Numbered from the stretch's first letter, positions 1 to 8,030 are shown. The stretch is DNA of 31,915 nucleotides from CAXYVX01 sp964292495 (GCA_964292495.1 CAXYVX010000005.1:1-31915); one strand, 5' to 3'. Program-made: numbers and translations. The notes: generated from the sequence alone by a model not told the origin.

Positions 1-180
1 GCTGGCTCCTTTAATACCAGCAACATCACAACAGTGGGAAACGATTTCTTCTATTATTTCAATGGCTCCGGTTCTCTAACAAGCCTTCCAGCCGGATCTT
101 TTAACACCAGCAACATCACAACAGTTGGCAGATATTTCTTCTATGGCTTCAACTCCGATGATGGCAAACTTACAAAAGCC
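1..180 (+). repeat. Two 90-bp tandem repeats inside the surface-protein gene
   Basis: The unit at 1-90 is repeated from 91 with high identity over its first 40 bases or so (GGCTCCTTTAATACCAGCAA versus GGATCTTTTAACACCAGCAA, then an identical CATCACAACAGT). The second copy diverges after about base 160. More copies may lie to the left of the window. Confidence 0.8.
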
Positions 181-711
181 TCCACCGGGATCCCAATCAA
201 AAACGTATCTTCAGGTGCAGTTAATTTCCAATCTTGGAACGGTAGCTCATCGGATACAACCACAATTGCACCAGGTGATACTTTTGAATTCTATGGAACC
301 AATAAATGGAATTACGCGATAAACCCAGACAACGGCACACTGACCGGCGGAACAGCTGTCGGCACAACAGATGAAGGCGCGCAAATCACTCTTCCAACCA
401 CCGCCACCCGCGCCGGCTACACTTTCGCTGGTTTTACATCAAGCGCGTGGACCGGAACCAAAAAACTTGGTGAAACATTTATTTTGACAGGCGACACAGA
501 AATCACCGCGAACTGGACCAAAAACGCTGATCCTGCGCCAGCGCCAACACCAAACGCAGACAATGGTGGTCAAACACCTGCTGCGCCAAACACGGGATCA
601 ACCAATAAACTCGCCGGCGCAACCATTTCAGATTTAATTTTCGCCTCAATCATCTCCGTCATCGCACTTTTCGCGAAATTTGTCCACAAATCGCTGAAAT
701 CTGAGAGATAG
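1..711 (+). CDS. C-terminal part of a repeat-rich, membrane-anchored surface protein
   Basis: The frame is open from base 1, so the 5' end lies outside the window. Two copies of a 30-residue unit (bases 1-90 and from 91) share a core reading AGSFNTSNITTVG followed by FFY-FN. This resembles the BspA-like/DUF285 leucine-rich repeats of surface proteins. After them comes a Listeria-Bacteroides (InlB B-type) repeat, recognisable by NPDNGTLTGG, RAGYTFAGF and ITANW. A proline-rich linker (about bases 530-600) follows, then a hydrophobic segment (SDLIFASIISVIALFAKFV) and a short basic tail, which fits a C-terminal membrane anchor. PNTG before the anchor looks LPXTG-like but is not a proper sorting signal. 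The role is probably adhesion or host contact on the cell surface, inferred from the repeat families. The same repeat class ends the broken gene at 10784-12137. Confidence 0.75.
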   Translation, partial: AGSFNTSNITTVGNDFFYYFNGSGSLTSLPAGSFNTSNITTVGRYFFYGFNSDDGKLTKASTGIPIKNVSSGAVNFQSWNGSSSDTTTIAPGDTFEFYGTNKWNYAINPDNGTLTGGTAVGTTDEGAQITLPTTATRAGYTFAGFTSSAWTGTKKLGETFILTGDTEITANWTKNADPAPAPTPNADNGGQTPAAPNTGSTNKLAGATISDLIFASIISVIALFAKFVHKSLKSER

Positions 712-736
712 GGTTTTCGCGAAACATCGCCAAATA

Positions 737-745
737 TGGTAAAAT
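737..745 (+). promoter_or_regulatory. Extended -10 promoter, leaderless type
   Basis: TGGTAAAAT ends 7 nt before the ATG at 753. The expected transcription start falls on or next to the start codon, and there is no Shine-Dalgarno sequence. Confidence 0.6.
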
Positions 746-752
746 AGCGCTA

Positions 753-2168
753 ATGGAAAAATTTAAGACAGATTTTCGCAATGGTTTTAAGAATTCGCGA
801 AAAAATATGAAACCGCGTGGGGCAAAATTTTGGCTAAACATCGCAACATTGGTGCTGATTGCGGTGGTTTTGGTGGCTGCTCGCGAAAGCATCGAAGAGG
901 CGGTCGGGGAAGTTGGCAAAGCAAACATTTTGATTTTACTCCTGATCATCCCGACGCAATTTCTCAGTTTTTACGCCGAGGCGGAGATTTTCTTTACGTA
1001 TTTGCGTGAGCGCGGACAGCTCAAAAACGTCAGTGCGATTGAGGCGACGAGCATGTCGCTGGAAATGAATTTCGTGAATCACGTTTTCCCGACTGGCGGA
1101 GTCAGCGGTGTTGGCTATATGAATTGGCGTTTGGGGAAACTCGGCGTTTCTGCGGGTCAGGCCACTCTCTCTCAGTTAATAAAATATATCATTGAATTCG
1201 GGACTTTTTTTGTACTTTTGGTCATCGCGCTGGTCTGGACAACAGCTGGCGACCAAGTTCCAAACTGGGTGGTTGCAGGGAACGTATTTGGTATTACCGC
1301 ACTGATTTTCTTAGTGGTTTTTGGCGGATTTTTGATCTCGTCAGAGAGCCGGATGCGCTCATTTGCTGCGTGGCTTACGCGAAACGTTAACTCAATTTTC
1401 GCGAAAACTTTTGGTCGTGTCAGTAAGCGAAAACAGTTGATGAACCTTGAAAAAACGGAGAAGTTTTTTATGGACTTTCACCGCGATTACAAGGCAATTA
1501 GAAAAGATAAAAAACTTCTGTTGAAGCCAATTGTCTGGTCGTTTATTTGCAATTTTGCAGAGGTTGGAATGTTTGTGGTGACGTTTTGCGCGCTCGGTTA
1601 TTGGATCAACCCGGCCGTGCTTTTGATCGCTTATGGTGCCGGGCAACTCAGCGGAATGTTTATGATAACGCCGGGCGGAGCTGGGGCGCTTGAAGTAATT
1701 ATGATCGGCATTTTGACGGCAAGTTCGGTTGAGCCGAGCGTGGCGTTGGCGGGCGTGATTTTGACGCGCGTGATTTTAATTTTATTGACGCTCGCGAGCG
1801 GTTTTATTGTCTACCACAAGGCACTGCATAAATACGGAAAATACGACGTAAATTCGCGAAAAACAGGAGAAAAGTCTGAACAAAAAATTAGTTCATTTAT
1901 GGAAAAAATTCCCGATGTAGATGAAAAAATTATTGAAAATAAGGGCACTGAATTGTCGCAAAAATGTCGTGAATCTTCTGAGCCAAAGCTCAATTTTTCC
2001 GCGCCAAAACTTGATGAAATGAACGAAATTGATAAAAAATTCGCGAAAAAATCTTCCATGCGAAAACGTTCTAAACTTGAACTTTCCAAAAAAGAAACCG
2101 AAGATTTCGCAAAAATGAACATCGTGGATATTGAAATCGACGGGGATAATTTCCATGAAGATGTCTGA
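753..2168 (+). CDS. Lysylphosphatidylglycerol synthase/flippase-like membrane protein (UPF0104 family)
   Basis: A 471-residue protein with about eight hydrophobic segments between residues 25 and 355. The stretch MITPGGAGALEVIMIGIL (around residue 303) is the hallmark of the LPG_synthase_TM (UPF0104) family, which is related to the membrane half of MprF. Family members are linked to transport or flipping of lipids, but the substrate here cannot be told. The last 110 residues are a charged, lysine- and glutamate-rich cytoplasmic tail without a recognised domain. No soluble lysyl-transferase domain is present, so this is a stand-alone transporter-like member. The end overlaps the start of xseA. 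An extended -10 box lies 7 nt upstream of the ATG. Confidence 0.75.
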   Translation: MEKFKTDFRNGFKNSRKNMKPRGAKFWLNIATLVLIAVVLVAARESIEEAVGEVGKANILILLLIIPTQFLSFYAEAEIFFTYLRERGQLKNVSAIEATSMSLEMNFVNHVFPTGGVSGVGYMNWRLGKLGVSAGQATLSQLIKYIIEFGTFFVLLVIALVWTTAGDQVPNWVVAGNVFGITALIFLVVFGGFLISSESRMRSFAAWLTRNVNSIFAKTFGRVSKRKQLMNLEKTEKFFMDFHRDYKAIRKDKKLLLKPIVWSFICNFAEVGMFVVTFCALGYWINPAVLLIAYGAGQLSGMFMITPGGAGALEVIMIGILTASSVEPSVALAGVILTRVILILLTLASGFIVYHKALHKYGKYDVNSRKTGEKSEQKISSFMEKIPDVDEKIIENKGTELSQKCRESSEPKLNFSAPKLDEMNEIDKKFAKKSSMRKRSKLELSKKETEDFAKMNIVDIEIDGDNFHEDV

Positions 2169-3408
2169 TTTCCAAGCCGATCTTTTTCGCGAATTTGGGA
2201 TTGAAAGTGCTGAAAATTCCGAAAATAGAGAATTACGGGAAGATAAACCCCCCGCATCTGTTTTTAGCGTTAAAGAAAAAGAAGTTCGCGCCGGTTTTGT
2301 TCCAGAGTTCACCGTTTCGGAGGCAACTGCGCTGTTTAACCAAATTTTTGAAACCGCAACGCCTAGCTTGAAAATCGTTGGTGAAGTTGCGAATTTTAAG
2401 GTTAATCAGGGCAAATGGGTGTTTTTTGACTTGAAAGATGCGGAGAGTTCGCTCGGCTGTTTTATGACAACTTTTAATTTGCGCGTGCCGATTGAGGACG
2501 GTATGAAGGTTATTATAAATGCGCGTCCAAATATCACAAAATGGGGAAAATTTTCTCTAACAGTGCGTTCTGTTCGCCCGGTTGGGAAGGGTGCGATCAA
2601 GAGAGCGTTTGATCTTCTTCGCGAAAAATTGGCGAAAGAAGGCTTGTTTGATGAAGATAGAAAGCGAATATTGCCACAAATGCCGACTAAAATCGGTGTG
2701 ATTTCATCTGTTGACGCGGCAGGTTTTAAAGATTTCGCGAAAATCATTAAAGAACGCTTTCCTGCGGCGAGTCTGGTTGTGGCGCACACGCAGGTTCAGG
2801 GTGAGGCCGCGCCGGAGCAGATTCGCGGCGCGCTTAGTTGGTTCAATAGTTCGCGAAATGATGTAGAAGTGATTGCTATTTTGCGTGGCGGAGGCTCGCG
2901 AGACGACCTAATTGCGTTTGATGACGAGCTGTTGGTTCGCGAAATTGCGCGTTCGCGAATCCCGATCATTAGCGGAGTTGGGCATGAAATTGATACTACG
3001 TTGGCAGATCTTGCGGCGGATGTTCGAGCCAGCACGCCAAGCAATGCGGCGGAGATTCTCGTCCCAGACAAACGCGAAATTTTCACTAGAATTGACAATG
3101 ATTTTTACGAAATTTTCGCAAGCCTTAACCGAAGATTTTTGGAAAAGAATCGAGATTTGCAAAATGGTTTTCGCGAAATGAACAATAAAATTGTTCAGAT
3201 TTTACAGAGAAAAAAACAAGATTTTGGTTTGAATTTTGAAAAACTAATCTCCAGAAACCCAGCCGAAATACTGAAACGAGGATACGCAATTTTGCGTACG
3301 CAGGATGGAAAAATGTTGCGGTCAATGCCTAAAGTTGATAGTTTAATAATGACAGAAACGGAAAAATATTTAATTGAAAGCGAGGTGAAAAATGTCCGAG
3401 AAAAATAA
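2155..3408 (+). CDS. xseA: Exodeoxyribonuclease VII large subunit
   Basis: The large subunit of the single-strand-specific exonuclease VII used in DNA repair. An N-terminal OB-fold (from about FTVSEATALFNQIF, with EVANFK and FFDLKD) is followed by the catalytic domain with KIGVISSVDAAGFKD, RGGGSRDDL and SGVGHEIDTTLADL, then a coiled-coil C-terminal part that binds XseB. I chose ATG 2155 (MKMSDF) because GGGGA at 2141-2145 lies about 9 nt upstream. TTG 2131 is open in frame but unlikely, and ATG 2161 is also possible. The product is 417 residues, close to family size, with about 40 extra residues before the OB-fold. It overlaps the upstream gene by 14 bp and xseB by 17 bp, so the genes are translationally coupled. 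Confidence 0.93.
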   Translation: MKMSDFQADLFREFGIESAENSENRELREDKPPASVFSVKEKEVRAGFVPEFTVSEATALFNQIFETATPSLKIVGEVANFKVNQGKWVFFDLKDAESSLGCFMTTFNLRVPIEDGMKVIINARPNITKWGKFSLTVRSVRPVGKGAIKRAFDLLREKLAKEGLFDEDRKRILPQMPTKIGVISSVDAAGFKDFAKIIKERFPAASLVVAHTQVQGEAAPEQIRGALSWFNSSRNDVEVIAILRGGGSRDDLIAFDDELLVREIARSRIPIISGVGHEIDTTLADLAADVRASTPSNAAEILVPDKREIFTRIDNDFYEIFASLNRRFLEKNRDLQNGFREMNNKIVQILQRKKQDFGLNFEKLISRNPAEILKRGYAILRTQDGKMLRSMPKVDSLIMTETEKYLIESEVKNVREK

Positions 3409-3628
3409 CGAAAACACGAAAAATTTGCGAGAAATGATGGCTGAGTTTGAGGCGATTGTTCGCGAATTTAATGACCCTGATTTTGATGTTGAGACAGCGA
3501 CAGAAGAGTTTGCGCGTGCGAGCAAATTGGCAGAAGAAATTCGCGAAAAACTCAACGATCAAGAGGAGAAAATTGAAATCATTAAACGAGATTTTGCCAG
3601 CACTCTTGGCGAAGTTGATGAAGAATAA
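3392..3628 (+). CDS. xseB: Exodeoxyribonuclease VII small subunit
   Basis: A 78-residue, highly charged, helical protein. Its length, the pattern FEAIVREFNDPDFDVETATEEFARASKL, split here by its core NDPDFDVETA, and its position immediately after xseA identify XseB. It binds the XseA coiled coil and is needed for exonuclease VII activity on single-stranded DNA. The ATG at 3392 lies inside the end of xseA and is preceded by GAGGTG, a good ribosome binding site. The C-terminus is acidic. Confidence 0.88.
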   Translation: MSEKNNENTKNLREMMAEFEAIVREFNDPDFDVETATEEFARASKLAEEIREKLNDQEEKIEIIKRDFASTLGEVDEE

Positions 3629-3643
3629 TTTTGGAGTATTAAA

Positions 3644-4144
3644 ATGGTTATTTTGATTGTTCTTGCAGTAATTTTCCTCGCAATTGTTGGTTTTGGCGTG
3701 ATTTTTGGAGCGCCGTTTGTCCCAACTCGAAAAATTTGGATTCGCGAGGCGCTGGATTTGGCAAATATTCGCAAAAACGACACGGTTGTTGACCTTGGTT
3801 CGGGCAACGGGGAGGTCTTGAAAATGGCGATTTCCGCCGGCGCGAAAAAAGCTGTTGGCTATGAAATCAATCCGATTTTAGTTCTATGGTCGAGACTACG
3901 GTTTTTGAGAAATCCGAGAATCCAGATAGAAAACGAGAATTTTTTGACGCACGAACTCCCGCCTGAAACCACTGTTATTTATCTTTTTCAAGTAAATAAA
4001 GTGATGAAAAAAATCCCGGGTTTGATCAGAAAAAATCGCGAAAAATTTGCCGCGAAAAAGATCCGCGTTGTGTGTTTTGGTTTTGAACTTGACGGCGAAA
4101 AACCTGTTCGCGAACTGAATGGAATGCGACTTTACGAGTTTTAG
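3644..4144 (+). CDS. Membrane-tethered class I SAM-dependent methyltransferase
   Basis: A 166-residue protein. Residues 1-24 are a single hydrophobic segment (VILIVLAVIFLAIVGFGVIF), so the enzyme is probably tethered to the inner face of the membrane. Motif I of a class I methyltransferase, VVDLGSGNGEVLKMA, follows at about residues 47-61, with an acidic residue after strand 2 (GYEINP) that would bind the SAM ribose. The overall layout (N-terminal helix, short Rossmann domain, no obvious nucleic-acid-binding extension) resembles the FAM173/ATPSC lysine methyltransferase group, but the substrate is unknown. A weak ribosome binding site (TTGGAG) precedes the ATG, and it probably belongs to the xseAB transcript 15 bp upstream. 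Confidence 0.75.
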   Translation: MVILIVLAVIFLAIVGFGVIFGAPFVPTRKIWIREALDLANIRKNDTVVDLGSGNGEVLKMAISAGAKKAVGYEINPILVLWSRLRFLRNPRIQIENENFLTHELPPETTVIYLFQVNKVMKKIPGLIRKNREKFAAKKIRVVCFGFELDGEKPVRELNGMRLYEF

Positions 4145-4162
4145 CGGCGCGCGAAAGACGCG

Positions 4163-4190
4163 TTGATTTGGCGAAAAAGTGTGATACAAT
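4163..4190 (+). promoter_or_regulatory. Promoter with -35 and extended -10, leaderless type
   Basis: TTGATT (4163-4168) and TGATACAAT (4182-4190) are spaced by 16 bp. The ATG at 4197 starts 6 nt after the -10 box, where transcription should begin. Confidence 0.6.
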
Positions 4191-4196
4191 ATGCTT

Positions 4197-4898
4197 ATGA
4201 TAAAGCAGGTGGGCAAAATTCAGAGAGATTTTCGCGATGAAAAGGGGGCTTCAAGCGGCCTGGTTATTGGCTTGATTTTCGCGATTATTTTATTGATTGG
4301 CGCCGCTGCGTTTGGCGGTTGGGCGTATGTCCAGATGAATCAATTCAAAAACGAATCTGACCAAAAATCCGCAATCGCTGCAAAGAACGCATCTAAGGCG
4401 ACAGAAAAAAAGGTGACGGATGAGCTGAACGCAAAATTTCAGGAGCAATACAAGCAGCCGTTTACCAGATTTACGAGCCCGGGCGTTTTTGGCACCGTGA
4501 GTTTTCAATATCCGAAAACTTGGTCGCAGTTTATTTTCAGCAACCAAAGTCAATATCAAGTTTATTTTAATCCGGTTTCCGTCCCGCCGATCAATGGTCA
4601 AAGCACACCTTTTGCTCTCAGGGTTTTGATTTCTCCTCAGAATTATTCGCAAATTTTGCAAAATTATAGGGGGCAGATTTCAAATGGCACGTTGTCAAGT
4701 GAGACATTAAACACTGGGGTTGATTCATCTGCGAAAGGCGTTTTAATCACCGGTCAGTTCTCGAACTCAATCAACGGATCAATGGCGGCTTTCCCGATCA
4801 TGAACGGAAATTACACCTTGCAAATCTTCTCTGACAGCAGCGATTTTGTCCCGGATATGATGAACACAGTTCTTCCGTCTCTCAAATTCAATTTATAA
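4197..4898 (+). CDS. Unknown membrane-anchored extracytoplasmic protein
   Basis: A 233-residue protein with a single transmembrane helix at about residues 23-45 (GLVIGLIFAIILLIGAAAF) after a short basic N-terminus. A lysine- and alanine-rich helical linker follows, then a soluble domain (about residues 85-233) rich in aromatic residues and beta-prone stretches, with FQYPKTWSQF near its start and SSDFVPDMMNTVLPSLKF at its end. This pattern recalls PsbP-like lipoproteins, but I cannot confirm the family. I chose ATG 4197 rather than ATG 4191 because the -10 box ends at 4190, so 4191 would lie upstream of the predicted transcript start. The gene appears to be monocistronic. Confidence 0.6.
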   Translation: MIKQVGKIQRDFRDEKGASSGLVIGLIFAIILLIGAAAFGGWAYVQMNQFKNESDQKSAIAAKNASKATEKKVTDELNAKFQEQYKQPFTRFTSPGVFGTVSFQYPKTWSQFIFSNQSQYQVYFNPVSVPPINGQSTPFALRVLISPQNYSQILQNYRGQISNGTLSSETLNTGVDSSAKGVLITGQFSNSINGSMAAFPIMNGNYTLQIFSDSSDFVPDMMNTVLPSLKFNL

Positions 4899-4939
4899 CA
4901 CCAGAATGTTGTCATAAGCACGATGTTTCGCGAATTTTT

Positions 4940-4948
4940 TGATATAAT
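4940..4948 (+). promoter_or_regulatory. Extended -10 promoter, leaderless type
   Basis: TGATATAAT is a perfect extended -10 and ends exactly 6 nt before ATG 4955. No -35 sits at normal spacing. TTGTCA at 4909-4914 is too far away. Confidence 0.65.
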
Positions 4949-4954
4949 CGTTGC

Positions 4955-5758
4955 ATGGAAGGTGAGGGGAATGATAGGGATTTGTTGAAAAGCGGCGGTC
5001 TCGCTGGTGGCTCAGACATTTTTTCCGATCGCTCAGACCAGTTTTTAACTCTGGGAAACCCTTTGATTGTTGCGGCGCGTGAGCTGAAATCGCCGCTGAT
5101 TTTAATGCGACAATTGTCTTTGGAGTTTACAGACTCGCTTGAAAATAGCGAAAAATCTGTTCGCGAAGATTCTGCAGAAATAGCGAAAAAAATTCGTTTG
5201 ACCTCTGAGAGATCTTTGAGATTGGCAGACAGTTTGCTCCGAGCGGCGCGCCTTGAAGATGCTTTGTTTGAGCTTGAACCGATGCGGATTGATGGCGTGA
5301 TTCGTGAAGCGGCCGACGGCATGGAACCGCTCGCGCTCGCGCTGGGTTCAAGAATTTCGCGAAAAACTCCGCGAAAAATGCCTCCCGTGATCGCGAACCG
5401 CGACTTGCTCTGCGCACTGATCGCAAATCTTTTGGATAATTCTTTGAGTCAAAATAACGGAGGCAAAAAAGTTGAAATTTCCGCAAAAATTGAAAGCGGT
5501 TTCGCGAAGATTTTTGTCCGCGACCACGGCTCAGTGATCAGCTTGGGCGAATTTAGACGAATTCGCGAAAATCTCGACCAAGAGCAACCGATTTCGTCGC
5601 GCCCAAACAGTTTGGCGCTATGTCTGGCTGTTTCTGGAATGTTCGCAAAAAAAATGAACGGACGTCTGGACGCTATTCGCCCAAGACGTGGAGATGGCAT
5701 AGCATTCCAAATATCACTGCCAATCACTCAGCAAGCAAGCCTGTTGGAGCTATTATGA
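4955..5758 (+). CDS. Histidine-kinase-like protein lacking catalytic residues (pseudokinase)
   Basis: A 267-residue soluble protein with the layout of a sensor kinase core. The dimerisation helix carries AARELKSPL at about residues 40-48, where the phospho-accepting histidine of the usual HELKSPL is replaced by arginine (Arg42). The ATPase half keeps a recognisable N box (LIANLLDNSL, residues 156-164), but the G1 box is reduced to DHGSV (190-194) and the glycines of the G2 box are gone (NSLALCLAV, about 218-226). No membrane segment or sensor domain is visible. It probably acts as a scaffold or a regulator of the adjacent receiver protein, whose gene overlaps its stop codon (ATGA), rather than as a kinase. 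Loss of function by decay is the alternative. Confidence 0.65.
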   Translation: MEGEGNDRDLLKSGGLAGGSDIFSDRSDQFLTLGNPLIVAARELKSPLILMRQLSLEFTDSLENSEKSVREDSAEIAKKIRLTSERSLRLADSLLRAARLEDALFELEPMRIDGVIREAADGMEPLALALGSRISRKTPRKMPPVIANRDLLCALIANLLDNSLSQNNGGKKVEISAKIESGFAKIFVRDHGSVISLGEFRRIRENLDQEQPISSRPNSLALCLAVSGMFAKKMNGRLDAIRPRRGDGIAFQISLPITQQASLLELL

Positions 5759-6165
5759 ACAATGAAAAAATCCCTGCAAAAATCCTGATAATTGAGGATG
5801 ATGTTTGGCTTTCGCGAAGTTTTGAAAAGGTTTTAAAGCGGAAATTTACAGATGTGAAATCAATTCAAGATCCGGCGGAGGCGTTTGATGTTTTCGCGGA
5901 ATTCTGGCCGGATCTGATCATCGCGGATGTCTTGCTGGGCGAGCAAAACCTGTTTGTGCTTTTGAATGAAATGCAGAGTTATGACGATTCGCGAAAAATC
6001 CCAATTATTATTTTATCTTCGTTGGCTGAAAAAATTCGTGCTGAAAACGTCGCGGAATTCGGTGTGAAAGAAATTCTAGACAAGGCCGAAATCACGCCAG
6101 AAACTTTGCGAAAATCTGCTCAAGATATCTTGGAAAATCTAAAAAATGGAGCTGAAAATGAATAA
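5755..6165 (+). CDS. Stand-alone response-regulator receiver domain
   Basis: A 136-residue CheY-like protein. The acidic pair (IEDD, residues 14-16), the phospho-accepting aspartate (LIIADVLLGE, Asp58), the switch serine (ILSS, 88-89) and the conserved lysine (EILDKAEITP, Lys110) are all present, so it should accept phosphate. No DNA-binding or output domain follows. It overlaps the kinase-like gene by 4 bp (ATGA), with TTGGAG upstream of its start. Since its partner lacks the phospho-donor histidine, the phosphate must come from another kinase or from acetyl phosphate, or the pair works without phosphotransfer. Confidence 0.85.
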   Translation: MNNEKIPAKILIIEDDVWLSRSFEKVLKRKFTDVKSIQDPAEAFDVFAEFWPDLIIADVLLGEQNLFVLLNEMQSYDDSRKIPIIILSSLAEKIRAENVAEFGVKEILDKAEITPETLRKSAQDILENLKNGAENE

Positions 6166-6847
6166 TAATTTGCGCGTAAAAGCGATCATTCTCCGCCGAA
6201 CAAATTACGGTGAAGCAGACAGAATTATCACGGTTTTGACGCGAGAACAGGGGATTTTGAGCGTGATGGCGCGCGGCGTTCGTCGCGAAAAATCTCGGCT
6301 TGCTGGCGGAATTGAGCTGTTTTCTATTTGCGATTTGACGCTTGCGAAAGGGCGCGCCAACAGGAGTGATTTGTGGACTTTGACTGGTGCAAAAATTGTG
6401 CGCAGTTTTTACGATATTATTGAGGATTTTGGGAAAATGGAGTTTGGCTACGAAGCGATAAAATTGACCGCTCGAGCTGCGGAAGATGTTGATGAGCCCG
6501 AATATTTTGACCTGCTGGAAAAAACTTTTGCAAATTTGAATAATTCTGGAATTTCGCGAAAAATCACGGAAGCGTGGTTTTACTTGAATTTCGCGAAAAT
6601 CGGCGGCGCCGAACTGAACGCGCGAACCGATAAAAACGGTATGAATTTGGTTGAAGACGCGAGGTATATTTGGGATGGGCGAGAGCAGGTTTTTACGTTT
6701 GCGCCGAACGGAAAATATGGGGTGGATGAGATAAAAATATTGCGGATTTTGTCGTCAAATTTGCCGGCAATCGTTGCGAAAATTTCGGGCGTGAACGATT
6801 TTATGGACAATGTCTTGTTGGTCGCAAAGAGCGTTGCGAAACTTTGA
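6158..6847 (+). CDS. recO: DNA repair protein RecO
   Basis: RecO works with RecF and RecR to load RecA on gapped DNA. The 229-residue protein has the N-terminal OB-fold signature (VKAIILRRTNYGEADRIITV, then GVRREKSRLAGGIELFS), followed by the helical domain. The C-terminal cysteine zinc motif seen in many RecO proteins is absent, as in a subset of the family. I chose ATG 6158 because GGAG lies 6 nt upstream at 6148-6151. ATG 6146 is in frame but has no comparable site. It overlaps the receiver gene by 8 bp, which places recO in an operon with the kinase-like and receiver genes. Confidence 0.85.
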   Translation: MNNNLRVKAIILRRTNYGEADRIITVLTREQGILSVMARGVRREKSRLAGGIELFSICDLTLAKGRANRSDLWTLTGAKIVRSFYDIIEDFGKMEFGYEAIKLTARAAEDVDEPEYFDLLEKTFANLNNSGISRKITEAWFYLNFAKIGGAELNARTDKNGMNLVEDARYIWDGREQVFTFAPNGKYGVDEIKILRILSSNLPAIVAKISGVNDFMDNVLLVAKSVAKL

Positions 6848-6864
6848 GCGCGCAAAATTTCGCG

Positions 6865-6898
6865 AAAATAAAAACCGGCTCAGTCTGAGCTGAACCGG
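6865..6898 (-). terminator. Intrinsic terminator of the minus-strand gene at 6913-7377
   Basis: On the minus strand a 9-bp stem (CCGGTTCAG with CTGAGCCGG, one G-U pair, 6-nt loop) runs into TTTTTATTTT. It may also stop recO transcripts weakly on the plus strand. Confidence 0.75.
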
Positions 6899-6912
6899 AA
6901 TAAATAAGAAGG

Positions 6913-7377
6913 CTAATCTGCGATTTCGCGAAACGCAAATTTAACGTTTCGCCGTTTTGAAATCAGCGGGTCGCCATGGTTTCCGTTGCGATTTGTGGCG
7001 AGCGGAACCCAAGTTTTTTCTGGCATGAGTTCAATGAGAATGTTGCTGAGAATGAGCGTGTCGCTCCCGACAGCAAACGATGAATTTCTGTCAAAAATCA
7101 TTCTTGCTTTTTTGGCTGCGAGCGGTGGATTTTTCTCATGTCGCAACATGTTGTTGACGAGCAAATATCCTTTTGCAGAAATTTCAATCTGCGCGTGAAA
7201 ACTCGGATCGGTTTTCGAAAGAGACACGTTCTGCAAAATACTGCCGTCGCTGGGGCTGGTGATTTCAAACCTGCCGTTTTCGGTGATGATAAAAACTCTG
7301 ATAACATCTCCGTTTTCTACGGAAATGTCGTGATTTAGGTCTTCACCGGCCTGGATAAAAATTTGACTAATTACCAT
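6913..7377 (-). CDS. Unknown 154-residue protein
   Basis: I do not recognise a family. The sequence is soluble, without signal peptide or membrane helix, and rich in short beta-prone stretches (DVIRVFIITENGRFEIT, AQIEISAKGYLLV, DTLILSNILIEL), so an all-beta fold is plausible. The ATG is preceded by AGAAGG about 7 nt upstream on the minus strand, and an intrinsic terminator follows the stop. It therefore forms its own single-gene unit, inserted against the direction of its neighbours. The upstream gap (7378-7440) is AT-rich, with TATAAT-like sequence on the minus strand near 7425-7436. Confidence 0.55.
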   Translation of the reverse strand: MVISQIFIQAGEDLNHDISVENGDVIRVFIITENGRFEITSPSDGSILQNVSLSKTDPSFHAQIEISAKGYLLVNNMLRHEKNPPLAAKKARMIFDRNSSFAVGSDTLILSNILIELMPEKTWVPLATNRNGNHGDPLISKRRNVKFAFREIAD

Positions 7378-7495
7378 TTTCTTACCTTCTTTCTAAAAAT
7401 ACAAACCATCCGTTGATGATAATATATATATTATAATGAAAATCTCAAAAAAAGCAAGCGGATGTCGCGGGGAAATTGCGAGAACAATGAAAATG

Positions 7496-7504
7496 TGTTA
7501 AAAT
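7496..7504 (+). promoter_or_regulatory. Extended -10 promoter with a structured 5' leader
   Basis: TGTTAAAAT lies about 65 nt before ATG 7570. The leader holds two small perfect hairpins, GGGG-ATTA-CCCC (7516-7527) and ACCTAA-ATAA-TTAGGT (7535-7550), then GAGGA as ribosome binding site about 8 nt before the ATG. Confidence 0.55.
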
Positions 7505-7569
7505 AAAAAAAGTTTGGGGATTACCCCCGATTGTACCTAAATAATTAGGTTAGAAATGAGGACAATAAA

Positions 7570-7980
7570 ATGCTAAAAAGTGATTTGCTAAAAATGATTG
7601 ATGCTGCGGATGTGGATTCGCGAAAATTGGACATGATCAGGGATATTCTTGAAATGAATGAAACTGATTTGGCAAAAGTAAATGCTTTTATTTTTTCGCT
7701 GGACGCTGCCTTTACGGAAAAAGATTATTTTTCAAGGCAAGAAGTGATTGATGTTGTGGGTAAAATGATTCAAAAGCACCATGAATCAATGCGCCGAAAA
7801 TCTGAAAGTTTTGGATATCGCTATCGCGGATCCAGTAGGACAGATATGTTGATGAGAGATCTAGGGCGCACTATGTCATTGCGAGATGTCAGGCGTGTGT
7901 TCACGAATGAAAATCCGCCATCTTTTGCGAAAAGAAAGAAGAGAATGTTTGAAGAGGCGAAAAAGAATCGTTTAAAATAA
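7570..7980 (+). CDS. Unknown 136-residue basic helical protein
   Basis: No family recognised. The N-terminal 60 residues are helical and acidic (LLKMIDAADVDSRKLDMIRD and following), and the C-terminal half is strongly basic (RRKSESFGYRYRGSSR, FAKRKKRMFEEAKKNRLK). No membrane segment is present. A basic tail of this type often binds nucleic acid, but that is only a guess. It has its own promoter, a structured leader, a GAGGA ribosome binding site and a strong terminator directly downstream, so it is a self-contained transcription unit. Confidence 0.6.
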   Translation: MLKSDLLKMIDAADVDSRKLDMIRDILEMNETDLAKVNAFIFSLDAAFTEKDYFSRQEVIDVVGKMIQKHHESMRRKSESFGYRYRGSSRTDMLMRDLGRTMSLRDVRRVFTNENPPSFAKRKKRMFEEAKKNRLK

Positions 7981-7996
7981 CCATAATTATTTTTAT

Positions 7997-8019
7997 AACC
8001 CGGAATCCCCGGGTTTTTT
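7997..8019 (+). terminator. Intrinsic terminator
   Basis: The stem AACCCGG/CCGGGTT with a 5-nt loop is followed by TTTTTC. It closes the unit of the 7570-7980 gene. Confidence 0.85.
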
Positions 8020-8030
8020 CTTTGAAAAAA

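Noticed and set aside
591..640. LPXTG sorting signal in the first surface protein
   Set aside because: APNTG lacks the LPXTG leucine and proline pattern, and the following helix and basic tail fit a simple membrane anchor.
4191..4196. ATG 4191 as start of the membrane-anchored protein
   Set aside because: It directly abuts the -10 box and would lie upstream of the predicted transcript start. ATG 4197 fits.
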